Under the pieces are notes generated by a model, which had not been told where the DNA came from, did no database searches, and saw nothing but the letters and a program-made list of their open reading frames with translations. A stretch of DNA of 64,000 nt from Megalonaias nervosa (taxonomy: Eukaryota; Mollusca; Bivalvia; Unionida; Unionidae): assembly GCA_016617855.1 (NCBI GenBank), contig JAECUM010001753.1, positions 36,566 to 100,565 on the forward strand, written 5' to 3'. The translations under genes were made by a program, and so were the position numbers. Of this stretch, positions 1 through 12,564 are shown piece by piece. Positions within the stretch are counted from its first letter, which is position 1; every line of letters starts with the position of its first letter.

Positions 1-847
1 TTCGACTGTTCATGTAGAACGGAACTTGGGAGTCATATGTTTTACGTTCCCTGACAGCTTGTGTATAATAATGCGAATTTGATCCCATATTACCTGAGTT
101 GTAATGGTATCCATTTTAGATCACGTATTCTCAGAAAAAAAGTTGTCTCTTCTCGAAAGACGAAAAGCATTCAAATATTAGGAAGCCAGGAAAAGGAGTA
201 AGAACATTTATTGACATGTTCATACATTTGTGTCAGCATACATTTGTTCAGATTGGATGGTTTGGTGGTCCTCTTGACACAACCAGGCTTTGAATCCCAA
301 AATAGGTTACCATCTGTCGGCAATCAAAGAGTCATTAAAGTTGGATGGCACAATTTTTACACTAAGATAGCTTGGATTGTCAGAATATAATGTACGTTGT
401 TATCAGTACAGCAGCGATGCTAACACACTAGCGACACCTAGTGGTGGAAAGGAGGTAATTGGCAAGAGTTATTGCCCATGGCAATATGTGATGTAAAAAG
501 ACAATTTTCGTCTTTAAGTAGGGCTGGATTCGAGAGATAGAAGGTTAATTTCCCTCACGTTAATGTGATGGGATAAGTATTTTCAGAGAAACAAAATTTA
601 CTTAAAAATTTGTTTTCTATAACGAATATGACAATCCTTTATTTATAACTAAAGAATGGACGTCAACATTAATTATAATTATGTAGATATCAAGTTAAAG
701 TGATATTGTAATGTTAGAGAAATCAATTTATTTAAGACTTGTTTTCTAACAAGTTACTTGAAAGGGCATTTCATGTTTTGATTGATGTCAAAGATTTTAA
801 ATTTATATTAAAAAGTTTGGCTTTACTACCTTGTCTGTTCTAGTAGT
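1..847. other. AT-rich non-coding DNA, no recognised feature
   Basis: Stops are frequent in all six frames and I see no repeat array, RNA gene or recognisable exon. It is probably intergenic or intronic. Confidence 0.6.
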
Positions 848-855
848 TGCTCAAG

Positions 856-907
856 CAGCGGCGTAGTGAGGGTCCCCACCCCCCGCCTTCCCCAAGCTAC
901 GCCACTG
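856..907. mobile_element. 52-bp hAT-type MITE with 8-bp target-site duplication
   Basis: The element starts CAGCGGCGTAG and ends CTACGCCACTG, an 11-bp terminal inverted repeat with one mismatch. It is flanked by identical 8-bp direct repeats TGCTCAAG at 848-855 and 908-915. CAG...CTG termini and an 8-bp duplication are the hallmarks of hAT-superfamily transposons, and CAGTGGCGTAG is a common hAT end. The interior is a short C-rich spacer with no coding capacity, so it would need a transposase supplied in trans. It is very short even for a MITE. The boundaries are seen directly; the superfamily assignment follows from the termini. Confidence 0.8.
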
Positions 908-915
908 TGCTCAAG

Positions 916-3084
916 TAGGGATAGGAAAAACTAAATACTTATTGACGGCTGTACAGTCACCCTCCCTTGCTTGAGCTTCTCAGGAACCAGTCAGTTTGTC
1001 TGTCAACATTCGTTACTATTTTCGCATCGTGTAATATACTAAGCTAAGAAACATTTTAGCAACACTCAAGAAAAGAAGAGCTTGCTGAGAAGAATTACTC
1101 ATCATTGCGATCTGTTCATTTCCAGCTCGTTACAAGCATAGAACAATTAACTACTTATTTATTGCAAGTGCTTGCTTGATTAGTGAAGTATCTAATACTG
1201 TGTCTAATGTTGTTGGATCGAGAGAGAAAATACATCTTGTCATCACATATTTGATATACTATACATTAAAAGTACGCCTATGTCAGAGGCATAATTAATG
1301 ATTATTTTGTAGGAGGTGGCACATACTATACGTTTGTCTCAGTAACCCTTGGTTAAGGTCTAAAAAAGGGTACCGGAGAGTAATATGCATGGTGATTTAT
1401 CATGGCGAGCCATGAAAGTAGGTCAAGTTATGCTTTCAATAAGTAAGATGTGATAAGATTGCTTGACAAGAATATATAATCCCATTACGCATGGAAAACG
1501 GTTTACCCATTTAGAGGGACCTGAACGTTTCATTTCCTTTTATCACTCTTGTTGCAATTGTTACGACTCGATGGTCTTAAACCAAGGAATAGAAACGACC
1601 GGAAACCAAAAGGTTTTCTAAAATTCAACATTTATTTCCACCGAATACAAAGTGAAAATTTTAAAGAACCTAAATATTATGAATTAAATCTTAACTAGTC
1701 ATTAAAGTTATAGCATAAGTCGAAATGTATAAACTTCGAATTGAATTCCAGGGGTAGTCCAAATAAATTCCGATGTTGAACGTGTTAATGTGCCTGTAGT
1801 GACCTGGATTAGGATGATGTGCTAGCAGTCTCTTGATGTATCACAATAATATAATCCCAAGAAATGTTCTTGTCTAAATTAATGTCTAAATTAATGTTAT
1901 AGTCCCAAAATATTATTGATGAGCATTTTGTATTTCATGTGAATAATTATTTAAAAAAATAAATCCACACAGATTTTTGAAAAAATGAACACTACCAAAA
2001 CTCTGTTTCTGCTTCAATATGTTAAGGCAAGAATGAGTAAGTTTTCAAATAAACAAAATTATGTTAAAAGCTAAGACACAATAATAGAGCTCAGATGTAA
2101 TTCAGCCTTCTCTCTAAAAGTTGTCAACAACTTTAGAAATTTCAAAGTGAAAATCGATGTCCTAGACCCAGACACAAATAAACATGCTTACATCCATTGA
2201 TAATGATCTGAATATTTAATCTTTGCGTAGAGAGAAATTTTTGCTACGTATTATGTTGTTTACTGGTCAGTTACAAAATGAACTTGATTTTAGACAAAGT
2301 CATGTACAAAATACAGATGCATATAACATATAATCATTAAGAAAAGACAACAAGTAATATCAATTAAATATACATAACGCAATACAGTACATGTGAGCTG
2401 TATGACTGTTTTATACGTTTACCGTGTTATTTTGTTCCGGCTGTACCTACCAATGTCCTTTTGCACTATACCGGTACTTCGGCACTTTCTGTCAGAAAAG
2501 TGGTTTTTCCGATGTCTTGCAAGTTTCAGGAGATTCAATGTCCTGTAGCTATTCTAATTTAGTTTCACGAACGCGATCCTCCAGTGAAATCCTCGAATTT
2601 GATTGTGCGCGAAGAAAGAAGTTTTAGAGTAGTATTCTCAAAACCGATGACTCTAGTATTACACATTAGAAGAATTTCGTTTTTCGAATGATTTTGCACA
2701 TTAGACAGAATGTATTGAAACTTATACTAATAGTCCCTATCAGACTTCATTAATGGCAAAGACGAAATCCATGTGTGTTATTCACAAAGCTGAAATCACA
2801 AGACAAACTTTATAACAAAATGGCATTTAGAAATTGTGGTTTATAGAATTTGTAGGTTTGAAGCAACCCTTCTGTTTTAAGACCATTTATTTATGTGTTT
2901 ATGTATTTGTTTATCAATAGGATATGTTTCTGTTGACATAAAACAATGCTCAGGGAAAAATGTATTGTAAAAAATGGTTCCATAGGAAAAGGCAATATTA
3001 TTACAAAACAGGAAACTGTGAAGAGAAGAGTAAAAGAAAGACTGACTAAATCCAAGTATATCGTGTAGGACTGGAATACATTCA
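916..3084. other. AT-rich non-coding DNA, no recognised feature
   Basis: No reading frame with recognisable similarity. The longest frames (67 aa at 2424, 90 aa on minus at 2877) have no domain features and look like chance. No array is visible before the 120-bp repeat begins near 3085. Confidence 0.55.
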
Positions 3085-3835
3085 GTAGGTATCCCGTGTG
3101 ATACATTTCCCACATAACATTTCAGAGGGGAAATCGTGTAATGTATCATGCTGTACTCTCATGATCCAGATATTGTGTCGGACAGGTATACATTGTAATG
3201 TGTATTTCAACTTTGATGTGACATATTTGAACAACATGTCACACTGTGCTCAATAAAGCCAATTATGTCGTGTATTGTATGGTGTATATTGACGTCCATG
3301 TGATACATTTGCCACATATGATTTCAAAAATGAAATCGCTCAACATTTCAAGCTGTGCTCACATGGTCCTGTTCTATCGTCTCAGATCAGAATAAACTGT
3401 ATTGTATATATCGGTGTCCATGTCACGTTTCCCGCATATGGTTGCAGAGATGAAATCACACAGCCTGTAACACTGTGTTCACACGATCCAGGTCTATGTA
3501 TTAGATCGGAATAAAATGTGATGTTTATATCGGTGTCCATATGACATTTGTAACATATGATTTCAGAGATGAAATCACACAGCCGTTCCACTGTGCGCAC
3601 ACAAATCCAGGTCCATGTGTTGGATCGGAATAAATTGTATTGTGTATAAAGGTGTCAGTGTCATGTTTGCCACATATGATTTCAGAGATGAATTACACAG
3701 CTAGTTGCACTGTGCTCACACGATCCAGGTCTGTGTTGGATCGAAATAAATTATATTGTGTATATCGATGTCCATGTGACATTTGCAACATAAGATACCA
3801 AAGATGAAATCACACAGCCTGTTATACTGCCTTCA
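3085..3835. repeat. Satellite-like tandem array, unit about 117-121 bp
   Basis: About six diverged copies of a unit of roughly 120 bp. Landmarks recur in order: GATCCAGGTCT, then TCGGAATAAA, then GGTGTCCATGTGAC, then CACATATGATTTCAGAGATG, then AAATCACACAG. The GATCCAGGTC landmark is at about 3484, 3605 and 3723, which gives the period. The outer copies are more diverged. Short reading frames inside (for example 72 aa on minus at 3382) are by-products of the repeat. Confidence 0.8.
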
Positions 3836-4547
3836 CCCCAATAACACGAATCACTGTATTAACTGGGAATTATGTCATTGGCAAAATGTACACAAAACGT
3901 ATGGTCTCCATTTGTTTGGACTGAATGAATGGCTTTTGAAATTTAAACTAAATACAAAACACTTTCTGTAGAGTAATTGTTATCTAATTACTAATACAAC
4001 ACCAGAATTTCTTCGTAACAAACAGTAATTGCATGAAAATGTCTTTGTATAATCATTCTACTAGATTTAGGGCTTTTTCCCCGTATTCCTGATAAACTGC
4101 TGCTATCTGTAGACAATGTAAATCACCATAATTGGATGGGGGTTAACATGAGAAGATCGTTTGCCACCTATTGTATGCAACAAAAGACTGCTACTATTAT
4201 TCAAGGAATTATTACCGACCTGATACAGCTTTCATATTTGAACATATTTTAGAAATTTGAATCAAGGACCCACAGTCATTGTTTAATTATCGGCAACATA
4301 TCCTACGTTTCTCACTAAGTTCAGAAAATAATTTTGGAAGCAAACCAAAAAGCTGAGCTGTCCGTTTAATTCTTCCTTAATATTTATCCCATTTTCCGAA
4401 AATTGTTTTGCAGTGCGGGTATTAAGTTTATTGTTTATTTATGTTCTGCACTATGGCTGGTTTCGATATGCAAAGAGAAATAAATATTCAAGACAACAAG
4501 CAACAGCAAAGAATGAAAACATCATTTGTCATATGTTGCATTTGTAA
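3836..4547. other. Non-coding spacer between two tandem arrays
   Basis: AT-rich DNA with no recognisable coding or RNA feature. Confidence 0.5.
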
Positions 4548-5262
4548 ACGATTAGCATATCATGTACAATTCATGTGAATGATTAGCATATTTTGTACAA
4601 GTCTTGTGAATGACTAACATATAATGTGCAGTTATTGTACATGCTTAGCATATCCTGTACAATTTATTGTGAGTGATTAGCATATTTTGTACAGGTCTTG
4701 TGAATGACTAACATATCATTACAATTATTGTAAATGATAACATATCCTGTACAGTTCATGTGAGTGATTAACATATCTTGCATAATTTTTGTGAGTGACT
4801 TACATACCCTGTACAATTCTAGTCAATGATTCACATATCCTGTACGTGTTTGTGAATGATAAAAATATCATGTGCAATGCTTGCAAATGCTTAACACAAC
4901 TCGCACAATACTTGCATATGACTAACACATCATGTACAATTCTTGTGCATGATTAACACATCCTGTACAAATCTCGTGAGTGATTAACACATCCCGTAAA
5001 ATTCTTGTAATTGAGTAACATAACCTGTACAGGTCATGTTAATGATTAACATATCCTGCACAAATTTTGTAGATGCTTGAGACATCCTGTATATGTTTTT
5101 GAATGATTAACACATCCAGTGCAATGCCTGTAAATGATTAACATTACTTGTACAATTCTTGCAAATGATTAACACAACCTGTATTCTTGTGAGTGATTAA
5201 CACATCCTGTACAATTCTTGTGAGTGATTAACACATCCTGTACAATTCTCGAGAGTGATCAA
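4548..5262. repeat. Minisatellite, unit about 31 bp
   Basis: More than 20 imperfect copies of a unit built on TGATTAACACATCCTGTACA followed by ATTCTTGTGAG. Units vary by a few bases in length and sequence, and the copies nearest the right end are the most alike. The array stops where the LINE-derived sequence begins near 5263, so the LINE 5' end and the array share a junction. Confidence 0.85.
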
Positions 5263-7404
5263 CATATCCCACAGAACCAAACTAATGCATGACATCCAAG
5301 CAAACCTAACAACTAGCTTACCCACTACAGCAGAACAACTTGATAACTGCCTGCGTTCATTGCTCGACAAACATGCCCCAGCAACCAAGTGCAGAGTAGC
5401 AATTCAGAAGTGTTCTCCGTGGTATAGCAGTATTAGGGACCAGCTTCGCACTGCTAAAAGAGACCGCCGTAAAGCTGAGAGGCTTTGGCTTTCCACCAGA
5501 CTCACTATTCATAAGCAGATCTATGATGCCGCTAAGGAGAATGTCACAAACATAGTCCATGCAGCTAAATCAGCCCACTACAGTACTAAAATCATAGACA
5601 GTTCCAGCTGCAAAGAGCTATTTGAGATTACTAACAAGCTGATGTCAAGGAACAAATGTACACCACTTCCAGCTACCTTCTCTCTAGTCGACCTTCCGGA
5701 CCTGTTTGCAAATTTCTTCTTTGACAAAGTACAAACCATCAGAGATAAACTTGACAACACAATTTCAGTTGACTCGTCGTCACCATACAGTTGCGATACA
5801 GAATTTCAGCGGCAACCGTTAGCAGCATTTGAACCTGTCTCTATGGATTTAGTACGTACAATCGTGATGAAGAGTGCACCAAAAGTCATGTGAACTGGAT
5901 CCGATCCCGACGTCACTGCTGCTAGAGTGCTTGGATCCAATACTGCCTTCACTAACGGATGTTATTAATACCTCTCTCTCAACTGGCGAATTCCCATCAT
6001 TTTACAAAACTGCCATTGTAAAGCCTCTGCTGAAGAAACCAACACTCGACCATAATGATTTAAAGAACTACTGCCCAGTTTCTAATCTGCCATTCATGTC
6101 AAAAATCTTTGAAAAAGTTGTTCTATCCCAACTTGTATCTCATCTGAATTCAAACAGTCTTTTTAGCAATGTACAGTCTGCATATCGCCCTTGCCACAGT
6201 ACTGAAACTACTCTTCTGAAAGTAGTCAATGACCTTCTCTCTGCTTTGGATGGCGGAAAGATTACAGTCCTCACTCTCCTTGACTTGTCTGCAGTATTTG
6301 ACACTATAGACCATGATATATTACTTCACCGTCTCCAGCATGTATTTGGCATTCATGATACGGCCTTACTATGGTTCAAGTCCTACTTGGTCAACAGGAC
6401 ACAAATTGTGTCCGTAAATGGAAAACACTCCAGCCCAGTTGATCTATGCTGTGGTGTTCCACAGGGTCTGTTCTTGGACCTGTTCTCTTCATTCTATACA
6501 CTCAGCCACTCTCAAGTGTCATAGATCATCATCCAGTGTCTCACCAATTGTATGCTGATGACACCCAAATATACAAATCTAGCTATCCAGCTGAAGTTGA
6601 AGCTACCATCCAAGGCGTAGAGAGGTGCATTTCCGATGTGAAATCATGGATGACATGTAACAAGCTGCAGATGAATGATGATAAAACTGAAGCCATCCTG
6701 ATTACAACACAAAGACTTTCTCATTCACATCCTTTACCCCAGACAATAAATATCAGCAACACCAACATTAAATTCACACAGTCAGTACGAAACCTATTTG
6801 TTACTCTTGACAGTACTCTCTCATTGCACCAACATGTCATGAACATATGCAAGGCTGTATATCTTGAGCTGAGACGCAACAGCTCCATTCGCAAGTATCT
6901 TTCAGTTGATGCCACTAAAACACTTGTGTGTTCCTTAGTACTTTCAAGACTGGACTATTGTAACTCAATTCTGTCTGGTTCGTCTCAATATCTACTTCAG
7001 AAACTTCAAAAGTTCAAAATACAGCTGCTCGGATCATCCTTAGAGTACCACGATCAGAGCACGCCTCTCCCCTGCTCTGTACCCTACACTGGCTATCGAT
7101 ACGATCCAGAATTAAACACAAAATTTGTTCTCTGTGCTACGTTTCACTGACGGGCTCCAGTCCAACATACCTATCTGACCTCACCCATGTATACACACCT
7201 GCAAGATGCTTACGCTCCTCTTCTGACACTCGTATTCTCATTATTCCCACTATGAAGATGAAATCATATGGACAACGCTCTTTTGCATACCAGGGCCCAG
7301 CAACGTGGAACGAATTGCCCACTGCACTTAGACACAAAGACACGGTGATCTCATTCAAGAGCGCTCTTAAAACTCACCTATTTCAACTGCAAGAACAGAC
7401 TTAA
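5263..7404 (+). pseudogene. Degenerate LINE ORF2 reverse transcriptase
   Basis: The protein is related to reverse transcriptases of Jockey-superfamily (L2/CR1-like) LINEs. Visible blocks: a linker with many basic residues to about 5890; LDPIPTSLL near 5896; the catalytic block VFDTIDHDILLHRL near 6295; GVPQG at 6453-6467; the active-site block YADDTQIY at 6551; and a C-terminal block with GPATWNELP near 7288, ending at a TAA at 7402-7404. It is broken by at least three frame changes: near 5885, at about 6467 just after GVPQG (consistent with loss of one base), and between about 7050 and 7150. The endonuclease domain is missing. It is a dead copy, although the frames between breaks are long, so it is not very old. 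Confidence 0.9.
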
Positions 7405-7609
7405 AGACCTAATAATGTATCCTTGCCTTAAATATTTACAGCATATTTTTCTGTTTCTATTTTCGTGGTGTTTGTTTTTATTTTTGTAACCATATCATTA
7501 TATATGTTTTTTTTAAGTGTTGTCAAATGTTGTAAAGCGCTTAGAGCTTCTAAAGATTAGGCGCTATACAAAGTCCTCATTATTATTATTATTATTATTA
7601 TTATAATAA
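5263..7609 (+). mobile_element. 5'-truncated L2/CR1-like non-LTR retrotransposon
   Basis: A LINE copy that has lost its 5' end, including the endonuclease domain. It keeps the linker before the reverse transcriptase, the reverse transcriptase, the C-terminal region, a short 3' UTR and an (ATT)n tail at 7579-7603. The 3' UTR ends with the AAAGCGCTTAGAG and GGCGCTATACAAA motifs followed by ATT repeats, the usual 3' end of L2/CR1-group LINEs. I see no clear target-site duplication, which is normal for this group. The 5' boundary is approximate because it merges into the 31-bp minisatellite. Confidence 0.85.
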
Positions 7610-8713
7610 TTGAAAAGTAATCATCCTAACAATTGCATTTATATAACGCTTCCTGAATGGACGCAATGTATGTAATAGAGCATAACAATATTAATTTATA
7701 TCTGTTATCTCTACGGAGATGTCTTGAACAATTGACCTATTAATTGTTTGTACTTAATGTTTCTGACAGCCATAACCGTATAGGTCATTAGCTAAGTCTG
7801 ACGTGCTTATTGTCTGGCATTCATTTGACGTCCAGTATATGGGTGTATATCCACTTTTGGATGATATTACTAGTGGTATTAAAGAAAGAAACATTATAAT
7901 TGTACACGCTGTTTAAATACACGAAGTTCAAATTAATTTGACTTTTATTCTTCTCCCATAAATCTGCAAATAAACTCTTCCAATACATAAAAAATGGCAA
8001 AAGCTACAATGTCAATAGTTTGAATCAACAAGATTTAAAGTATTCCGCTGTCATGCTTTCTTAACCTGATCAACTGGTAATTACAGTCTGGGAAACAAAA
8101 CTTTTGCGTATAGTAAAACGTCTAACAATCACATAAAGTTAAGATTTTTCGGGAACGTATTCGTTTATTTCTAAAATTATTAACTTTGAATACATCTGTA
8201 ATCATGCTAACAGAAAGAACCAGATATCCAAAATAAAAAAATAAATTACACAGTAGGATACGAAGGTACCGGATATACGTTTCTAATAGTTCCTCAAAAC
8301 AGAATTTCAAGACATAACATGAAAAAAGAAGAATTTTGAAAGTTGATTCAATCGGTAAAACTGAGCTGTTTGTTATCTTATTTAAAGTAAAATCATGCAC
8401 TTAGTTGTCAGAAAAAATATGGAGTCGTGGAGTAAACACTGATTATATCATGCAAAATATTCAAGACAATTCTTACATGGGTATTTGTAACTGAATAAAT
8501 GTTTCCACGAAACACTTCAAGAGACTTTACAGGAAAACTACAAAATCCGAATAAAACGGAATAGATTTTTTTTTTCTTCGGTGTCAAATCATACTGTTTT
8601 AGTCACATTATGGTTTTATACCAGACAAAAGCAATATATATGGATGGGTGGGTCGGTGTGGGTGTGGGGTGTAGAAAGAATATTATCGTAACATTTCGAA
8701 AGGTATAATTTGT
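7610..8713. other. AT-rich non-coding DNA
   Basis: No recognisable coding, RNA or repeat feature. A 92-aa frame on the minus strand at 8122-8400 is Phe/Leu-rich with no known motif and I treat it as chance. Confidence 0.5.
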
Positions 8714-8800
8714 ACTCTGCTGGAAATTGAACCTAGGTCCGCGATTTACCGCACCCATGGTCTTGACTGCAGGCCCCAACACTAATAGCCGCTGGACAAA
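8714..8800 (-). other. tRNA-like sequence, possibly a SINE head relic
   Basis: Read on the minus strand, the segment has GGTTCAATTTCC at 8722-8733, close to the pol III B box. Upstream is a GGCTATTAGTGTTGG stretch spaced as an A box would be. I could not fold a convincing cloverleaf by eye, so I do not call a functional tRNA. It could be the head of a tRNA-derived SINE or a chance match. Confidence 0.3.
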
Positions 8801-9806
8801 ATGAGTATTCACAGGAAAAGATATGACTGAGTTGGGAACATAGTCACACTCTCCTTTAAATATGTATTCACCCCGGATTCCGGATCCATTCATCGCAATT
8901 ACTAGCGCTCATTGAAGGGTGTTGAAGCTTCTCTTATCTCCATCACAGATGATATTGATACGTTAATAATGTGTTAGGCAAGCTCGTGCCAACTATCATT
9001 TACACCTATATAACTTGTATTTAGATTATCTGATAGTCACAGTTCTCCACGATGGCAGCTGTAATGTGATTAACCACACAGGCATGGAACTTTTATTGGG
9101 CATTATCTTACACAACAAGTAATGAGTGAGATAGGTACTACAGTATTTGACATAAATAATAAAGCGACACGAAAAATAACATTGCATCAAAATGACATTA
9201 GGTGCATAACTTACTTTCTTGTTACAAACGATTGCATCTAAATATAACATTTTCTTGTCATTATGCTGGGGTTTTTTTTGTTTGTTTTTTTTTTTTTCCT
9301 TTTCCAAACGTTGGATAACACTGCTTTTAATTAAATAATTATATGATTCAATTGCCTGTTGACCTCATCAAATATAATGCGCCTTGATCACAAACGTCCC
9401 GGAACAAAACAAAATTCTGATGCTATGCCGAGTATTTTCTTATACAATACTAGTCTCAAGTTTCACTTTTCATCCCGCCTCTGAGCAGCATTCTTGTTGC
9501 AATTCTTGATACAGGTAGCAGATTTGGTCTAAATTTGTTTCAATTCTTGATACGAGTAGCACGTTTGGTCTAAATTCTTCGAGTCACACAGTTGCCTATC
9601 GGTTATACGTGCTTAAGCTGGTGGAAATAATGGATACGTGTAATTCAACTGGTTGTTTTAGATAGGAATTCTGACTTCCAACTGTATCCGGGATAAAACT
9701 AAATTCTTTTCACTTTTTCGGATTAAGCGGAAAATTATGTTGTCTAGAGAAACCCTGCAGTGTGTGTAAAAGCTTACGCCAATCCAAATAATGTAAATTC
9801 TCTTGG
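8801..9806. other. Non-coding DNA with a short tandem duplication
   Basis: AT-rich. At about 9500-9578 a segment of roughly 43 bp containing AATTCTTGATAC and GTTTGGTCTAAAT is duplicated in tandem with a few differences. Nothing else is recognised. Confidence 0.55.

Positions 9807-9893
<87 letters not shown>
9807..9893. repeat. (TA)n microsatellite
   Basis: About 87 bp of alternating TA with one phase slip near 9829. The Tyr/Ile-rich frame across it is a repeat artefact. Confidence 0.95.
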
Positions 9894-9897
<4 letters not shown>

Positions 9898-12076
9898 AGT
9901 TTTAAAAACTGCAGTTTCAACTTAAGGTTGACGGAAGTCTCTTCTGGCTGGTAGAGATAAAGAGTATCAAAACGAAATTAGTATGCAGAAAAACAATGAT
10001 AAATTTGACAGAAGAAAATTGTCAAATTAGGATATCTGCATTCTGAATTTATATGAAGCCGAAACCTCTCTTTATCGGCAAAAAGGTTTGGTTCGCTCAT
10101 ACAACTTGAATAATCTTTAAGCCATTATTTAGCTGAAAAACTCAAACACATCAATCATCTATTGTGGGAAAAAATGAATCTAAATCGATGTGGTGCAATT
10201 TTCGACCAAACAAGGAAGTATAAAAAGGTTGATAAAGTGTTTCAATTGTAACATGACTCCACTGCAGACAGTTCGAAGTAGTTACGTGAATTGAAAACCG
10301 GTGCTGTGTAGAGAATTAGGAATTGCAAGGACTGAAGGAACCAATTTGTAGTAATTACAAATTTTCTGGAGTATAGTATGAACTATTGAGAGTTTTGATT
10401 ACGTTGTTGATAAAGTGTATATTCATAGTCATGGAATTTTTAATATATTGAAAATGACCTCGGTCATAGCGGCAGATTGCGCTGACAGTAAGAAATCAAG
10501 CTTCGACTTTTTCATAGCAGGAACGAAGAGTGTGGATATTTGCCTCGATTCACTATATCAAGGCCGCTGAAGTACTGCTTCGTAAAACGAGCATATACTG
10601 TGTAATAATTGAGTATTGAAAAAAAGTAAAAGACAAGGGACAAAATTATAGAGAAAAGAATCTGAGAAATTTATTGTAAATTTGTATAAAGTAATAAGAG
10701 CCCAGGTTTCTTTCTTAAACATAGTGGAGAATACAATTGATGGGTTTCTATTACTCTTTGATGACAAATAGAATGCGTGGTTAATTGAGTTATATTGATT
10801 GTTACAAATATATCCAGCTATTTCACTGATATAAACAGTTTTATTTACCGTAGGGCAATGGATGTGTTAGTTCTGTTCTTGAGAGAATACGCCTTTTGTC
10901 ATTCTAGATAAATTGTCTGCCGGTGATATTAAAAAAAAAAAAAAAAAAAAAACCATTGGTATTAAATGTCCAATTAGATTTCTTTATCGGCGAGGATGTG
11001 AAGCAAAGCATTTTATTTTGTTTTGGGTTGTTCTTTTTACATTTTGATTTTGACAGTTCTTAACAGATGGCAATCTTCTTCGCCTCTGCTAATAGTCATT
11101 GGTGCTAATTCGCATCGTTTCCAAGGTGGTCAAGGTAGAGTTGATTTTGATATTCTGAGAAAGATAATCCTAATGATTATGGTAAATAGGATAACAATTA
11201 AACAATAGAATTAACTTAGTAAGGTTGTTTCATGATTTTGTGCACGTTTGCTTGTGACTGGTAATCGATTTATAAATAACGAAAATATTATTCAATGTTA
11301 AATAGCAAATATCCTTTTTAAGATATTGTATCATTTGCTAAAGAAACAAAGTTATTGATATTTTTCAACAAAATTGTGATCAATCATTTTCACTAAATTA
11401 AAGTAGTAGGCAAAAATGACATTGCGTTGAAAACAACTGTACTACAATTTACAGCAAAAGTATTTAATCATACAGCAGTTTCGAATATTGTTTAGAGTTC
11501 GTTACGTATTGCTATCGTCATTACCCCCAACTATTTTCTCCATGGGAATTTATATCGAAAGAATCTCAAGAAGAGCACAGTGCATTGACATTGAGCATCA
11601 TTTCCACTTTATATATTTTCTTGAGAGCAAAGAGGAAATGAGAGCTAGAACAGTTGTTACAGACTGATTCTGTGTGAGTAATATCAGACGGAGACAGACA
11701 TGCATGTCTCCTGTAATAATGCCAGAGGTTCTAATAAACTTCTCCGCAGGTCGATGGTTTGAAACAATATGACTGTATTTACTGTTGGGATCAATGATTC
11801 TCTGGTGTGCGAGATTCCTTTATTTTCGTGTAAGACAGTGAACATGTCCAAGTGTGGTTTAGCCATTATGTGAAGATACACATTCTATAGTATTTAGGCA
11901 TAGATGTATGTAAATGGTGCTTTAACTAATCTATTCTATCCTTAGATGGAATTTAGATATCTAATGTTTTGGTGATCCCTTATCAGAATTAAATTTCATC
12001 TTTTAGTATCCCCCGTACTATCAATCAATCTGTCCAGTTACATTTTATGTCTTAGAAAGTTCTTCTTACATTTCAG
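9894..12076. other. Non-coding DNA upstream of the esterase exon
   Basis: AT-rich with no recognisable exon. It contains a run of 22 A at 10931-10952. The last bases, 12061-12076, form a pyrimidine-rich stretch ending in TTTCAG, a plausible 3' splice site for the exon that follows. If that is used, this region is an intron, perhaps after a 5' UTR exon that I cannot see. Confidence 0.5.
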
Positions 12077-12564
12077 CTTCTATTCGTAAATGTAGTTGCA
12101 TTAAATTGGAACAAAAACAATGGAATATTTCAGTAGAAAGTGCTTTGTTTTCATGCTTTTGTGCTGCATTACAAACACTTCTGATCACGTGATTATTCGC
12201 CAAGTTGGGGAAAAGATCGTGGAAACTAAATATGGTCGAATACAGGGAATTCTTGTTGGATTTTATGAACAGTACAAAGTAAAGTCAATATATGCTTTTT
12301 TCTATGTTCCTTATGCATCGTTGAGGGGAATTCGTGGACATGTACTTCGGTTCATGCCACCGAGTTCGTCTTCGAAATGGAAATACTTGAGAGATGCTTC
12401 CAAGCAAAATGCTTCCGTGTCCTGCTTACAGAAGCGACTGGACGAAAGGGAATTAAAAGAGACGCTGCCATATCAGGTCAGACTTCAGTTAACGAGACAA
12501 GCAGAAAGACTCAAAAGCCAAGATGAAAATTGCCTTAGCCTGAATATAAATGTACCCAGTCAAG
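12077..12564 (+). CDS. First coding exon of a carboxylesterase/neuroligin-family protein
   Basis: This exon encodes the N-terminus of a type-B carboxylesterase (alpha/beta-hydrolase; the cholinesterase, carboxylesterase and neuroligin family). The start codon is at 12120 in good context (AAAACAATGG). The 148 codons begin with a hydrophobic signal peptide (residues about 8-18), so the product should be secreted or membrane-bound. Family marks in order: ETKYGRIQG (35-43), the beta-strand pair with G-x-x-x-G; VPYASLRG (63-70), matching the usual F-x-G-I-P-Y-A; RF (77-78); W87; C102 and C138, which match the first conserved disulphide; and ENCLSLNINVP (136-146), matching EDCLxLNVYVP. The frame stays open to a GT donor (CAAG|GTAGGC) at 12565, phase 1, where this family often has an intron. 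The acceptor TTTCAG ends at 12076. The catalytic Ser, Glu and His would lie in later exons, none of which I can find, so enzyme or non-catalytic adhesion role is undecided. Confidence 0.75.

Noticed and set aside
4548..5262. CRISPR-like direct repeats (also the arrays at 16385, 26900, 41935, 44318 and 50140)
   Set aside because: The repeats are contiguous without unique spacers, vary in sequence, and sit in eukaryotic DNA with no cas genes.
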